Assembly: GCA_903861445.1 (NCBI GenBank)
Contig: CAIOUK010000120.1
Span: forward strand, 1 to 37,430
Direction of reading: 5' to 3'
Source: an uncultured Verrucomicrobia subdivision 3 bacterium
Lineage (GTDB): Bacteria > Verrucomicrobiota > Verrucomicrobiia > Limisphaerales > UBA11358
DNA: 37,430 bases
The translations under genes and the position numbers were made by a program. The notes beneath the pieces are model-generated. The model ran no database searches. It worked only from the letters and a program-made list of their open reading frames with translations, and had not been told where the DNA came from. Shown here in pieces: positions 24,195-33,334 of this stretch; the stretch's first letter is position 1, and each line of letters begins with the position of its first letter.

Positions 24195-25184
24195 TTAAAC
24201 TAGCAAATGTCGGGAGGCAAACTGTTCCACGTGCGGCCAGACTTCGTTCGCGGTGACGTCGCCCAGGCAAAACGGTTTTTCAAAGCGGCAATAGTCCGAG
24301 CACGGCTTGTAAGGACAGGGGCGACCCTCGAACACTTCCGCTGCCGGATGGAGCGGGGCGAACCATTCATGCAAAGACGGCCCGTAAAGCGTGAAAGTAG
24401 GCACGCCGCAGATGGCCGCAAGGTGGCCGGGGCCGGAGCAGTTGCCGATGAAAATGCCGGCGCGGTCAAGCTGCGCGGACAGCTCCGTCACATTCTGCGG
24501 GCAGGCGACGCTTTCACCGCGCTCCTCCCACCAGGCGAGCTGGTCGGGATCGCAGGCGATTTGCACGGTGATTTTTTTTTGCCGCAGCCGGGTTGCGATT
24601 TGCCGGAAATTTTCCAGCGGCCACACGCGGGCGGGTAGTCGCGCTCCGGTGTGGATGAAGACCACGGTCGAAGCTGTTCGCGGCGGCGGTAAAATTTCTT
24701 CGCGGCGGGGCACCACCAGTCTTAACGCGTCGCCGGCCACGCGCCAAAATTCGGTGCGGTGGGCAAGCGGATCAGGCCGGGCCAACGGCTGCGTAAGGTA
24801 GCGCCCGCTGTTGAGCCGGGGAAAACCAAGCCGGGCCGTGGCCCCGGAAAATTTCATGAGCAGGTGGTCGCGCGGATCCCAGCGACCGGAGACGGCGTAG
24901 TCGAATTTTTCCGCGCGCAATTGGTGGAGCAATCGCCAGCCTTCATTACAAGGCCAGCGCCACAGATGATATTTGCCACGAAACGCCGTCCACGGCGCGT
25001 TGAAGGGAATCACTGTGACCGCCGGCCAGAGGCGCGGACGGAGTTCGAGCGCATAGGGCTTGGCCAGCAGGGTGACGGAAAATTTTTCCGCCGCCGCGCG
25101 CAAAAAAGGTGTGGCGAGAACAAGGTCGCCGAGTCCCCACAGTTCGAGAACGAGCAGTTTTGGTTTCACTGGCGGGCGGTTCAC
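24195..25184 (-). CDS. Glycosyltransferase family 9
   Basis: A 329-residue GT9 enzyme: LLVLELWGLGDLVLATPFLRAA at the N-terminus, VVFIHTGARLPARVWPLENF opening the second domain, and IFIGNCSGPGHLAAICGVPTFTLYGPS as donor site (Asn-Cys in place of the more usual D-S-G). The cysteine-rich end (CPYKPCSDYCRFEKPFCLGD) is typical of the family. It starts with GTG at 25184, overlapping the stop of the upstream ligase-like gene by 4 nt (GTGA), so they are translationally coupled. An A9 tract encodes QKKI at 24572-24580. Confidence 0.88.
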   Translation of the reverse strand: MNRPPVKPKLLVLELWGLGDLVLATPFLRAAAEKFSVTLLAKPYALELRPRLWPAVTVIPFNAPWTAFRGKYHLWRWPCNEGWRLLHQLRAEKFDYAVSGRWDPRDHLLMKFSGATARLGFPRLNSGRYLTQPLARPDPLAHRTEFWRVAGDALRLVVPRREEILPPPRTASTVVFIHTGARLPARVWPLENFRQIATRLRQKKITVQIACDPDQLAWWEERGESVACPQNVTELSAQLDRAGIFIGNCSGPGHLAAICGVPTFTLYGPSLHEWFAPLHPAAEVFEGRPCPYKPCSDYCRFEKPFCLGDVTANEVWPHVEQFASRHLLV

Positions 25185-26737
25185 GCCAGTTTGGGCGTTG
25201 ACAACGGTTGGCTGTGAGGTGTCAAGACGGGTTGATCCGCCGGCCCGCGTATGCCGCCGTTCAACGCCACGCTAAAGCCATAGGCGGTGGCGAAAGCGAG
25301 CACGTCATTTTGAAAGGCGCCAAAGATAAAGAAGAAATTCAGAAAGTGAACAACCCAGCCTACCAATAAGTAGCGGTTGACGGTGGCCAAGGCCGGGTCG
25401 CCATACTTATAGTTTCGGTAAAGCAGGGGCAAGCCCGCAAACATCAGCCAAAGAATGGCGATGGCGCCCCAAATACCAAAGGGAATCAGCGTGGACAGCG
25501 GGCCGTTGTGGTAGTCGGCGGAAACCGCCAGTCCGCCAGAGGAAGGATCAAATTGTTCGTCCCGGTTAGCCATGGCACTCCCGCCCATGACATTAAAATC
25601 CTCCTTGGTCAGGCCAAGGCCCTTACCCAGCAAAAGATACTCGGGCACTTTCGGCCAGAGAAACGACCACATTCTATATCGCCACTCGAGGCTGTTATCG
25701 GCTTCGGCGACAACTTGAGCATCCAAGTTGGGGAGCGGCAGAAAGGCAAGCGAACGTTGCATGGGGAGTGGGAGATGGCTGGCAAAGGGCACCAATAGAA
25801 CAGCCAGCGAGATTAATCCCATCACAACGATCGGCATCAGGCGGGTGCGGTGCAGGCCTTCCAGAAAAAACAACAGAACGAACGTCAGGAGCAGATTTAT
25901 AAGCGAGCTGCGGAAGCCGCCCACCAAGGTGATGAAAGTCAGCAGAATTAACAAGGCGGTTCGCCACCAGTGGCCGCCCGAGATGATGTTTTTCAACCCA
26001 TAGCGAACGACCATGAAGATTAATATTGTGTAAGCTAGTCCAGCTAGGCCGCTGAAGCGTTTCACTTTTGTTTCGACATCACCCAGGACATTGGAATCCA
26101 TGGCGTAACCGCTGGGCGGAATCAGTAGATTGATGTAGGTTAACGGGGCGGGCAGGTAGGAAAAGAGGTCGGAAATGACGGACATCATGGCGGGCAGAAA
26201 AAATAGGCCGACATAGAACCAACGGTGCCGGGGCACAATCGCCCGGCTGGTCAAGGCATAAAAAACCGCAATGCCCGTGAAAATCAACAGGTATTTTTTA
26301 CCACCGCCCACCACGCCCGAATCGCCACCCAAGGTGTGGAAACCGATGCCACCCGTCATTTCGGCGGTAAAAAGCACCACCCCCAACGTGAACATCAGTG
26401 GCCAGGTGATGCTTGGGACGGAAATAAACCGCCGATCTCCACTCATGGTTCGTTCGATGACGGCAATGCCGAGGCTTAAAAAAATCATGACCTGCGCAAA
26501 CGATGGATTGCCCTTCAGAAAAAACACCATGATCGGAGAGGACAAGGCAAACACCATGATCGGGTAATGCCACTTGATGAAAATGGGGGAAATGATCAGC
26601 GCGATGACCAGCCCCAAAAAGCCCAGCGTGCCGTAATCCATCGGATTCGTCAGCAGGTAGCCCACCAATACGGCCAGCGGAATGCAGATCGCGTAAGTGA
26701 TTAGCATGCGCATGGCGGCGGCAGGATTATTAATCAT
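25181..26737 (-). CDS. O-antigen ligase/polymerase-like membrane protein (WaaL/Wzy family)
   Basis: A 518-residue polytopic membrane protein with about 12 hydrophobic helices. The pair LLTFITLVGGFRSSLINLLLTFVLLF and a following large periplasmic loop (about 305-420, with RYRMWSFLWPKVPEYLLLGKGLGLT and SADYHNGPLSTLIPFGIWG) match the Wzy_C/O-antigen ligase superfamily, whose loop Arg and His residues bind the lipid-linked glycan. With a Wzm/Wzt exporter present, ligation onto lipid A core or another acceptor is more likely than polymerisation, but both are possible. It heads the minus-strand operon; the ATG at 26737 faces the GMC gene across a 150-bp divergent promoter region. Confidence 0.85.
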   Translation of the reverse strand: MINNPAAAMRMLITYAICIPLAVLVGYLLTNPMDYGTLGFLGLVIALIISPIFIKWHYPIMVFALSSPIMVFFLKGNPSFAQVMIFLSLGIAVIERTMSGDRRFISVPSITWPLMFTLGVVLFTAEMTGGIGFHTLGGDSGVVGGGKKYLLIFTGIAVFYALTSRAIVPRHRWFYVGLFFLPAMMSVISDLFSYLPAPLTYINLLIPPSGYAMDSNVLGDVETKVKRFSGLAGLAYTILIFMVVRYGLKNIISGGHWWRTALLILLTFITLVGGFRSSLINLLLTFVLLFFLEGLHRTRLMPIVVMGLISLAVLLVPFASHLPLPMQRSLAFLPLPNLDAQVVAEADNSLEWRYRMWSFLWPKVPEYLLLGKGLGLTKEDFNVMGGSAMANRDEQFDPSSGGLAVSADYHNGPLSTLIPFGIWGAIAILWLMFAGLPLLYRNYKYGDPALATVNRYLLVGWVVHFLNFFFIFGAFQNDVLAFATAYGFSVALNGGIRGPADQPVLTPHSQPLSTPKLA

Positions 26738-26889
26738 GGTCGGAAACGATTTATTGGCCGCGTTAAGATAGGTTATCCGCCGCGTTCACCGCAACCTGAT
26801 TTCCCCGATTCTGTCTCGTTGCCCAGCCCGATTTAATCTGCAAGAAAAGATTGGCAGCCAACGCCGGTTGACGGATGATTTTACAACCG
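26738..26889. promoter_or_regulatory. Divergent promoter region
   Basis: This 150-bp gap separates the minus-strand ligase operon from the plus-strand GMC/SDR pair and must hold outward promoters for both. No clear box pair was identified. Confidence 0.3.
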
Positions 26890-28497
26890 ATGGCGCGCAT
26901 GACTGACACCGGCGAAAAAAAACTGACGCATGGCGTCATTGGCTCCGGGCCGGCGGGCGTGGCGTGCGCCCACGCGCTGCTGCAACGCGGCGTGAAAGTG
27001 CTGATGCTCGACGCGGGCATTGTTTTGGAATCCGACCGCCGCGCGCTGGTCACCACCATGAGTTCGCAAAAACCGGCGGACTGGAGCGCGGCACAAATCA
27101 AAAATTTCAAGGCCGGCATGACCGCCGGCGCCAAGGGCATTCCGCTCAAGCTGGCCTACGGTTCGGATTATCCCTATCGCGAAACGGACGCGTATCTGCC
27201 GGTGGATTACGCTGGCGTCGCGTTGCGTCCATCATTCGCGCAGGGCGGGTTCAGCTCTGTCTGGGGCGCGGCGATGATGCCCTATTCCGAAAAGGATATG
27301 GCGGGCTGGCCCATCGGGCCGCGCGATTTGGCGGAACATTATTCTGCCGTCGCCAAGCTCACGGGATTTTCCGGCGTGCACGACGACTTGGAAAATATTT
27401 TTCCGCTGCATAACGAACCGGCGGCGGCGCTGGCCTTGAGCGCGCAGGCAAAAATCTTGCATGCCCGGCTAACGCAAAACCGCGAGCCGCTGCGCGCGGC
27501 GGGCATCCACTTCGGTCAGGCGCGCACCGCCGTCCGTGCGGGCGAAAACGGCTGTGTCTATTGCGGATTGTGCATGTATGGCTGTCCTTATGGCCATATC
27601 TACAATTCCGACCAGACGCTGCGGGCGCTGCGGGAAAACCCAGATTTCACCTATCGCGGTGATTGCGTGGTGACGCATGTGCGCGAGGACGGCGAAAAAG
27701 TATTTGTCGCCGGCCATGACCGCGTGAGCCGCGCGCCGTTTGAAATTTCCGCCGACCGCGTGCATCTCGCCGCCGGCGTGGTTTCGACGGCGGGCATCGT
27801 GTTGCGGTCGCGGTCGCTTTACGACCGGCCGGTGCATTTGAAGGACAGCCAATATTATTTATTCCCGCTGTTGCTTAAGCGCTGCGCCGGTGACGTGCGC
27901 CGCGAGGCGCTGCACACGTTAAGCCAATTGTTCGTGGAAATTTTCGATGACCAAATCACGCTGCGCCCGGTGCATCTGCAAATTTACAGTTACAACGACC
28001 TTGTCGGGCAGGCCGTGCGCCAGTCGTTCGGGCCGCTGGCGAAAGTGCTGGAACCATTCGCTCGTGTGCTCGAAGACCGACTGCTTATCGTTCAAGGCTA
28101 TCTGCACTCCGATCATTCATCGCAGATTGCCGTCACGTTAAAAAAAGGCGAACCGGACCGATTGCAATTGCAGGCAAAATTAAATCCCGAAGTCCACCCC
28201 GCCATCCGTCGCGTGCTGCGCAAGCTCATGCGTCATCGTGGTCAATTCGGCGCGTGGCCGCTGGCGCCGATGCTGCAAGTATCCGAGCCCGGGCGCGGTT
28301 TCCACAACGGTAGCTCGTTTCCGATGCGCGAAAATCCTGACGAGCTGGAGACAGACACGTTGGGTCGGTTGCGCGGCTGGCAGCGCATTCATCTCGTGGA
28401 CGCGTCCGTATTGCCGGACATTCCCGCGACGCAAATCACTTTTTCCGTCATGGCCAACGCGCATCGCATTGGCACAGCCACGGCGATGTTGAAATAA
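26890..28497 (+). CDS. GMC-family FAD oxidoreductase with CxxCxxCxxxCP motif
   Basis: About 535 residues. The FAD-binding GVIGSGPAGVACAHAL lies near the N-terminus, and the C-terminal HLVDASVLPDIPATQITFSVMANAHRI is the conserved GMC flavoenzyme end. In the middle, C222-x2-C225-x2-C228-x3-C232-P is spaced exactly like a [4Fe-4S] ferredoxin site; such cysteines occur in a subset of GMC enzymes. The likely reaction is oxidation of an alcohol, perhaps on a sugar or lipid, passing electrons on rather than to oxygen (inference). The start is ambiguous: ATGs at 26875, 26890 and 26899, none with a Shine-Dalgarno. It lies 4 bp before the SDR gene, so the pair is an operon. Confidence 0.85.
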   Translation: MARMTDTGEKKLTHGVIGSGPAGVACAHALLQRGVKVLMLDAGIVLESDRRALVTTMSSQKPADWSAAQIKNFKAGMTAGAKGIPLKLAYGSDYPYRETDAYLPVDYAGVALRPSFAQGGFSSVWGAAMMPYSEKDMAGWPIGPRDLAEHYSAVAKLTGFSGVHDDLENIFPLHNEPAAALALSAQAKILHARLTQNREPLRAAGIHFGQARTAVRAGENGCVYCGLCMYGCPYGHIYNSDQTLRALRENPDFTYRGDCVVTHVREDGEKVFVAGHDRVSRAPFEISADRVHLAAGVVSTAGIVLRSRSLYDRPVHLKDSQYYLFPLLLKRCAGDVRREALHTLSQLFVEIFDDQITLRPVHLQIYSYNDLVGQAVRQSFGPLAKVLEPFARVLEDRLLIVQGYLHSDHSSQIAVTLKKGEPDRLQLQAKLNPEVHPAIRRVLRKLMRHRGQFGAWPLAPMLQVSEPGRGFHNGSSFPMRENPDELETDTLGRLRGWQRIHLVDASVLPDIPATQITFSVMANAHRIGTATAMLK

Positions 28498-28501
28498 TTT
28501 T

Positions 28502-29365
28502 ATGGAGGCAAAAAAACTCTGCGCCATCACCGGCAGCAATGGCTACGTCGGCGGCTGCGTGAAAAATTATTTTGCGGCGCACGGCTGGGAAATTCTGGAG
28601 CTAACGCGCCAGCCGAAAACGGGAATACGCGCAATTCAATTTCAGCTTGGCGCGGAAATCTCCGCGTCCGCGCTTGCCGGCGTGGAGGTGCTGGTGCATT
28701 GCGCCTATGATTTCACACCGCTGACGATGGCTCAAATTTGTGCGGTGAACGTCGCTGGCACGGAAAAATTATTTCGCGCGGCGCGGGCAGCGGGCGTGAA
28801 AAAAATCATCTGTCTCTCGTCCATCAGCGCCTTTGACGGTTGCCGTTCGCTTTACGGAAAAACTAAATTGGAAATCGAAAAAATCGCGCGGGCACACGGC
28901 GCATTCGTCATCCGTTCGGGCTTGGTTTATGGCGATGATTTGGGCGGGATGTTCGGCAAGCTCACGGCGCAGGTGCAGAAGTCGTCGCTGATTCCGTTGA
29001 TCGGCGACGGCTCGCAAATCCAGTTCCTCGTGCATCAGGAAGATTTGTGCGCATTCATCGAAAAAATTGCGGCGGGAAAAACTGAAATCTCACCAAACGT
29101 GTTGACGGCGGCGAATGCCGAGCCGTGGCCGTTCAAAAAATTGTTGCGGGAAATCGCGCGTCGGCAGGATAAAAAAATTAGATTCATCCCACTGCCATGG
29201 CGCTTGCTCTGGTTGGTGATAAAATCCGTCGAAGTGTGCGGGCTGCGGCTCAATTTCCGCAGCGACAGTCTGGTGAGTTTGATGCACCAGAATCCCGCGC
29301 CGGATTTTTCCGCGAATGCGAAAGCCGGGCTGGTCTGCCGCCCGTTTGTCGTCCGAAAAGCCTAG
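28502..29365 (+). CDS. NAD(P)-dependent extended SDR (epimerase/dehydratase family)
   Basis: A 287-residue Rossmann enzyme: ITGSNGYVGGCV (TGxxGxxG cofactor motif), VLVHCAYDF, NVAGTEKLF, IICLSSISAF and the catalytic SLYGKTKLE (YxxxK). FVIRSGLVYGDD and FLVHQEDLCAFI follow the extended-SDR pattern of nucleotide-sugar epimerases. It could act on the product or precursor of the preceding GMC enzyme. Its stop shares the CTAG at 29362-29365 with the convergent GT2 gene, so no terminator can lie between them. Confidence 0.87.
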   Translation: MEAKKLCAITGSNGYVGGCVKNYFAAHGWEILELTRQPKTGIRAIQFQLGAEISASALAGVEVLVHCAYDFTPLTMAQICAVNVAGTEKLFRAARAAGVKKIICLSSISAFDGCRSLYGKTKLEIEKIARAHGAFVIRSGLVYGDDLGGMFGKLTAQVQKSSLIPLIGDGSQIQFLVHQEDLCAFIEKIAAGKTEISPNVLTAANAEPWPFKKLLREIARRQDKKIRFIPLPWRLLWLVIKSVEVCGLRLNFRSDSLVSLMHQNPAPDFSANAKAGLVCRPFVVRKA

Positions 29366-30549
29366 GCGGCTGGCGGCTGGCGCCGCACGGTTTTCAGGCC
29401 AAGGACACTCATGAAAAAACTGGAGAAGACGGTTTGCACCCCAAGCAACATGAGCGTGGCTGCCGGAATGAGCCGCCGCAGATTTTCCTCGGTGGAAGGC
29501 AGCAGACCAAAGTTTGCCTGTTGCCACAGCCACAGGGCGCGCAAAAACATCGCCAGCCCGCCGAGCAGCACGAGCAGGCCGACGACGATGCCTTTTTCTA
29601 AAGTGAAAGTCTTGAACACGCGCGACAGTTTCGGGTCTGCCGGCAGCAGCCCTTCGGCGATGGCAAACACTTTTGTATAAAACGCGAATGCCACGAGTTG
29701 AAAGCCGACGATAACCGCCATGCAGGCCATCATCAGCGTGCCGACATTGAACTGCACCCCACCTAACTGGACGTTTGCAACCGACAGCGTGGCGGAAACA
29801 ATCACGCCCAGCGCCGAAAGCAAAAGTCCCGGCACGAGAAACAGCCAGCGCGGCGAATAAATCAGCATGAACCGCAGATGCCGCCAGCCGTCGCGCCACG
29901 GTTTCAGGTGCGGCGGACGTGAGCGGCCATCCTTGTGCAGCGTGATGGGCACCTCGGCGATGCGAAATTTTTTGAGCGTGGCTTTGATGACCATTTCCGA
30001 GGCGAACTCCATGCCGGTAGTCTGCAACTCCATTTTTCCCAGCGCGTCCTTGGTGAAGGCCCGCAGTCCGGCGTGAAAATCGTGCGCGGGACATTTGAAA
30101 AACCACCGGCCGATGAAGGACAAAACCGGATTACCCAGCCAGCGGTTTTTCCACGGCATCGCTCCGGGCATAATTTTTCCGCCGCCAATCGGCAGCCGGC
30201 AGCCCATGACGAGGTCGTAACCTTCTTGAAATTTTTTGACGAAGCGGTCGGCCTCGGAAAAATCGTAGCTGTCGTCGGCGTCGCCCATCAGGATAAATTT
30301 TCCCTTGGCCGCCGCGATGCCGCCGCGCAGGGCATTGCCGTAGCCTTTTTCCGTCACGGTCACGACGCGGGCGCCAAGTTTTTCGGCAATGGCTTGCGAA
30401 CCGTCGGTGCTGCCGTTGTCGGCGATGAGGATTTCGCCGGACACGCCGGCGCGCTGGATGCCAATTTTAGCTTTTTCAATGCAGCGGGCAATCGTCTCCG
30501 CCTCGTTCAGACACGGCATGACAATGCTTAAATCAATGGAATCAGCCAC
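29362..30549 (-). CDS. GT2 with C-terminal membrane helices (GtrB-like)
   Basis: A 395-residue protein. The catalytic GT-A part (about 1-225) has LSIVMPCLNEAETIARCIEKA, ILIADNGSTDGSQAIAE, GYGNALRGGIAAAKGKFILMGDADDSYDF (DxD) and the FHAGLRAF segment; about four membrane helices follow (LFLVPGLLLSALGVIVSA onward). This is the arrangement of GtrB-type polyprenyl-phosphate glucosyl/GlcNAc transferases, giving a lipid-linked sugar donor in the inner membrane. Start is a GTG at 30549, 13 bp after the large membrane protein gene's stop. Confidence 0.9.
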   Translation of the reverse strand: MADSIDLSIVMPCLNEAETIARCIEKAKIGIQRAGVSGEILIADNGSTDGSQAIAEKLGARVVTVTEKGYGNALRGGIAAAKGKFILMGDADDSYDFSEADRFVKKFQEGYDLVMGCRLPIGGGKIMPGAMPWKNRWLGNPVLSFIGRWFFKCPAHDFHAGLRAFTKDALGKMELQTTGMEFASEMVIKATLKKFRIAEVPITLHKDGRSRPPHLKPWRDGWRHLRFMLIYSPRWLFLVPGLLLSALGVIVSATLSVANVQLGGVQFNVGTLMMACMAVIVGFQLVAFAFYTKVFAIAEGLLPADPKLSRVFKTFTLEKGIVVGLLVLLGGLAMFLRALWLWQQANFGLLPSTEENLRRLIPAATLMLLGVQTVFSSFFMSVLGLKTVRRQPPAA

Positions 30550-30562
30550 GCCGGAATTTTAT

Positions 30563-32500
30563 TCAAATTTCACGGCACTTGGCGAGCGCGGGTTTCCGAT
30601 AGCCGGAGTGGCCCGCGTCAGTTTTTTCAATGTGCAGCAGGCACCAGGTTTCATCGCCCCAGGCCACCAGCGTCACGATGGGAACGGACAAGGTGATTTT
30701 TGCGTGGAGTTGAGCCGCCCAGGTTTCCAGCGGCACGTTGCCCGCTTTCTGCCAGACGGCGCGTTTGACGACCATCCATTCGACGTCATCCGGAACACGA
30801 ACGGATTGATCGGTGCCGGTTTGAAGATATGCAACCTGCCGCAAGCCAAAGGGGCGCCAGAGGGAATAATCCGTGTCGTTTGATCCGGCGAAGAAACCAA
30901 TTTTCAAAACGCCGTCGGGTAATCCGGCGCGTAACGGGGCCAGCGCGTCATTGCGGTGGGCATAAGTGGAATATATTGTCGCCAGCCGTGGCAACTCCGG
31001 GCGGTCGGGCTGTTGCCGTGCCAGTCGTTCCAAAATCTTTTGCGCGGGACACAAGGGTCGTGCTGGCGACAGAACCACGGCCGGCAGAACGCTCAATACC
31101 GCCAGCGCAATCAAAACTCTCCAACCCTGAAAACGCAAAAGACGGTTCTGCGCCGGCAGTAGTAAAATGGGAATGACGACCAGCGGATAATACGGCAGCA
31201 ATAATCGGGCGTCGGCTTCTGATCCCATTTTGAGCATGAAGAAAAGCGTCGCCCCCCACGCGGCCAGACCGACGGGCGACAGCGCCGCCATCATACCGCG
31301 AATTGGATCGGCCCGACCTAATCCACAAGCAGCCGCGCCGAGGGATGTCAGCAGTAGCAGGGTTACGCCAAGTCCCAGGGCGGCGGTCTCTTCCTGTGGC
31401 AGTTCTTTAAGGTGAATCAAATAATACCTTGGGAATTTTTCTTTTAAGGTTTGACGCCATGAAGCTGGCAATTGTTGGTTCAGCTGTTTGTCCAATTTTT
31501 GCGCCGCCGGAAGCACCGGCGGCATAAGCGATTGCTGCATCAACAGAAGGCTGTTGCCGAGGAGCGCCGCACCGGGGCTTTTCACCTGCATCTGGGTCAG
31601 GTTTTGCGGGTCGCCGGTCCAACTGCCGGTGTGCGCCTGATTCAACACCACGGTCGGGGCGGCGGACACCATTATCCCAACGACTACCAGCAACGCGCTG
31701 CCCGCGAGATTTTTTCGCAATTGCCCCAGTGCCGGCCAGACCGCGACGAGGCACGGCAGCAGCAGCGGCAGATTGGACATTTTAACGCCAGTCATCAGCG
31801 CGGCGGCCAGTCCGGCCAGCCAGATGTCCGACAAGCGTCCCGAGCGCCGCGCCTGCAATCCGCAGTGGACGGACATCAGGCAGAACAGCGCGCCGTTGAA
31901 ATCATTGCCGATGCTACCGGCCTGGGTGGCATAACCATATCCCAGCGGAAGAATCCACATCCACGTCCACGCCACCTTGCGGGCCACGCCGACCTGCCGG
32001 AATATGGAAAAAAGCAGCCCCGGCATCAAAAGGAAACCCAGCGCATTGATTAAAAATAAGCCACGGTCAGAGCGCAACAGCGCCAACTGCGGCAGCGCCA
32101 GCCATTCCCACGCGGTGGTCGAATAGTTCATGCGCTCGTTGCTGGTTGGAATCCAGAACCAGTGGCTGGCGGAAAGCCAGTTCAACATCCGTGGCAGTCG
32201 GTAGGTGAGTGCGTCGTAGTTGTCGGGTGCATGTAAAATGCCGCCCAGAAAAATCAACGCTGCCACGAAAAGAAATATCGCCGGGAGCGGTCGGCGAAAG
32301 CGCCGGCCCAGTTTTGAATGGTAATTCCGAATTGGAAAAGTCCGGGAACTTTTCTTTCGCCAGACCCAAAGCACGGTGCAGCCGATGAGCAGCGTAATGG
32401 CGTAACCGGCCGGGTTCAGCTCGTGCAACGCGGACAACGTCCAGCCGGCCAGGCTGAGATAGGCGCCACACCAGATCCAGATCGCGATGGTGGTGGGCAT
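30563..32500 (-). CDS. Large polytopic membrane protein, glycosyltransferase-like
   Basis: A 645-residue protein with about 11-12 hydrophobic helices and a soluble C-terminal domain of roughly 150 residues. The first large loop, HAPDNYDALTYRLPRMLNWLSASHW, followed by STTAWEWLALPQLALL, resembles the D-x-(D/A)-containing loop of GT-C enzymes (GT39/GT87 kind), which use polyprenyl-phosphate sugars. Gene order GT2, GT-C-like, GtrB-like GT2 with gaps of 6 and 13 bp supports a three-gene operon in which the neighbours feed donor sugars. Family placement beyond GT-C is uncertain. Confidence 0.75.
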   Translation of the reverse strand: MPTTIAIWIWCGAYLSLAGWTLSALHELNPAGYAITLLIGCTVLWVWRKKSSRTFPIRNYHSKLGRRFRRPLPAIFLFVAALIFLGGILHAPDNYDALTYRLPRMLNWLSASHWFWIPTSNERMNYSTTAWEWLALPQLALLRSDRGLFLINALGFLLMPGLLFSIFRQVGVARKVAWTWMWILPLGYGYATQAGSIGNDFNGALFCLMSVHCGLQARRSGRLSDIWLAGLAAALMTGVKMSNLPLLLPCLVAVWPALGQLRKNLAGSALLVVVGIMVSAAPTVVLNQAHTGSWTGDPQNLTQMQVKSPGAALLGNSLLLMQQSLMPPVLPAAQKLDKQLNQQLPASWRQTLKEKFPRYYLIHLKELPQEETAALGLGVTLLLLTSLGAAACGLGRADPIRGMMAALSPVGLAAWGATLFFMLKMGSEADARLLLPYYPLVVIPILLLPAQNRLLRFQGWRVLIALAVLSVLPAVVLSPARPLCPAQKILERLARQQPDRPELPRLATIYSTYAHRNDALAPLRAGLPDGVLKIGFFAGSNDTDYSLWRPFGLRQVAYLQTGTDQSVRVPDDVEWMVVKRAVWQKAGNVPLETWAAQLHAKITLSVPIVTLVAWGDETWCLLHIEKTDAGHSGYRKPALAKCREI

Positions 32501-32506
32501 GGCCGG

Positions 32507-33226
32507 TTATAGAAAATTGTATTTGAAGATGCACCACAGCGCGCGGATGCCGTCGCGCCAGCCGATTTTTTTGCCTTCCGCATAAGTCCGGCCGTAATAG
32601 GAAATCGCCACTTCATAAATCCGCACCTGCAGCCGCGCCACCTTGGCGGTGATTTCCGGCTCGAAGCCGAAACGATTTTCCTGGATCCGGATTTTTTGGA
32701 TGATTTCGCGGCGGAAAATTTTGTAGCACGTCTCCATGTCCGTGAGGTTCAAATCCGTCGCCATGTTGGAGCAGAGCGTGAGAAAGCGATTCCCAATCGA
32801 GTGCCAGAAATACAAAACGCGATGCGCGCCCGCGCCGATGAAGCGCGAGCCAAACACGACATCCGCCTTGCCGGATAAAATCGGCGCGAGCAACAGGTGA
32901 TATTCCTGCGGATCATATTCCAAATCCGCGTCCTGGATGATGACGATTTCCGCCGTCGCGTGCGCGATGCCGGTGCGCAACGCCGCGCCCTTGCCCTGAT
33001 TTACCTCGTGCCGGATGAGTTGGATGCGCGGCTCGTTTTGCGCGAGCGGCTGGAGTTGTTCCCAAGTGCCGTCGGTCGAGCAATCATCCACGATGACGAG
33101 CTGTTGCACGGGACGCTGCGCGAGCACCACGCGGACGACTTCGGCCACGGTGGCGGCTTCGTTGTAAACCGGCATCACCGCCGTGAGGCACGGTGCGAAG
33201 TCGGCGTTGGATTTGGCTTCAGACAT
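32507..33226 (-). CDS. GT2 polyprenyl-phosphate glycosyltransferase (DPM1-like)
   Basis: A 239-residue enzyme with LTAVMPVYNEAATVAEVVRVV, QLVIVDDCSTDGTWEQL, NQGKGAALRTGIAHA, VIIQDADLEYDPQEY (DxD) and VVFGSRFIG, then DMETCYKIFRREI and RFGFEPEITAKVAR, a signature series for dolichol-phosphate mannose synthase-like GT2 proteins. No membrane helix is present. The ATG at 33226 is preferred over a further start at 33259. First gene of the minus-strand operon, divergent from yajQ across about 110 bp. Confidence 0.92.
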   Translation of the reverse strand: MSEAKSNADFAPCLTAVMPVYNEAATVAEVVRVVLAQRPVQQLVIVDDCSTDGTWEQLQPLAQNEPRIQLIRHEVNQGKGAALRTGIAHATAEIVIIQDADLEYDPQEYHLLLAPILSGKADVVFGSRFIGAGAHRVLYFWHSIGNRFLTLCSNMATDLNLTDMETCYKIFRREIIQKIRIQENRFGFEPEITAKVARLQVRIYEVAISYYGRTYAEGKKIGWRDGIRALWCIFKYNFL

Positions 33227-33334
33227 TAAAACAACACTAGGGTTCGTGGAAGCTGTCAAAAAAGTCGGCTGGATTCAATCTCAAACCCGTCACGTTTTGA
33301 TGACAAGGCCAAGGGGTTTGCTTAAACTGCCGCC

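Noticed and set aside
29362..29365. Shared CTAG of two convergent stop codons
   Set aside because: Notable compactness, but overlapping convergent stops are common and need no special explanation.
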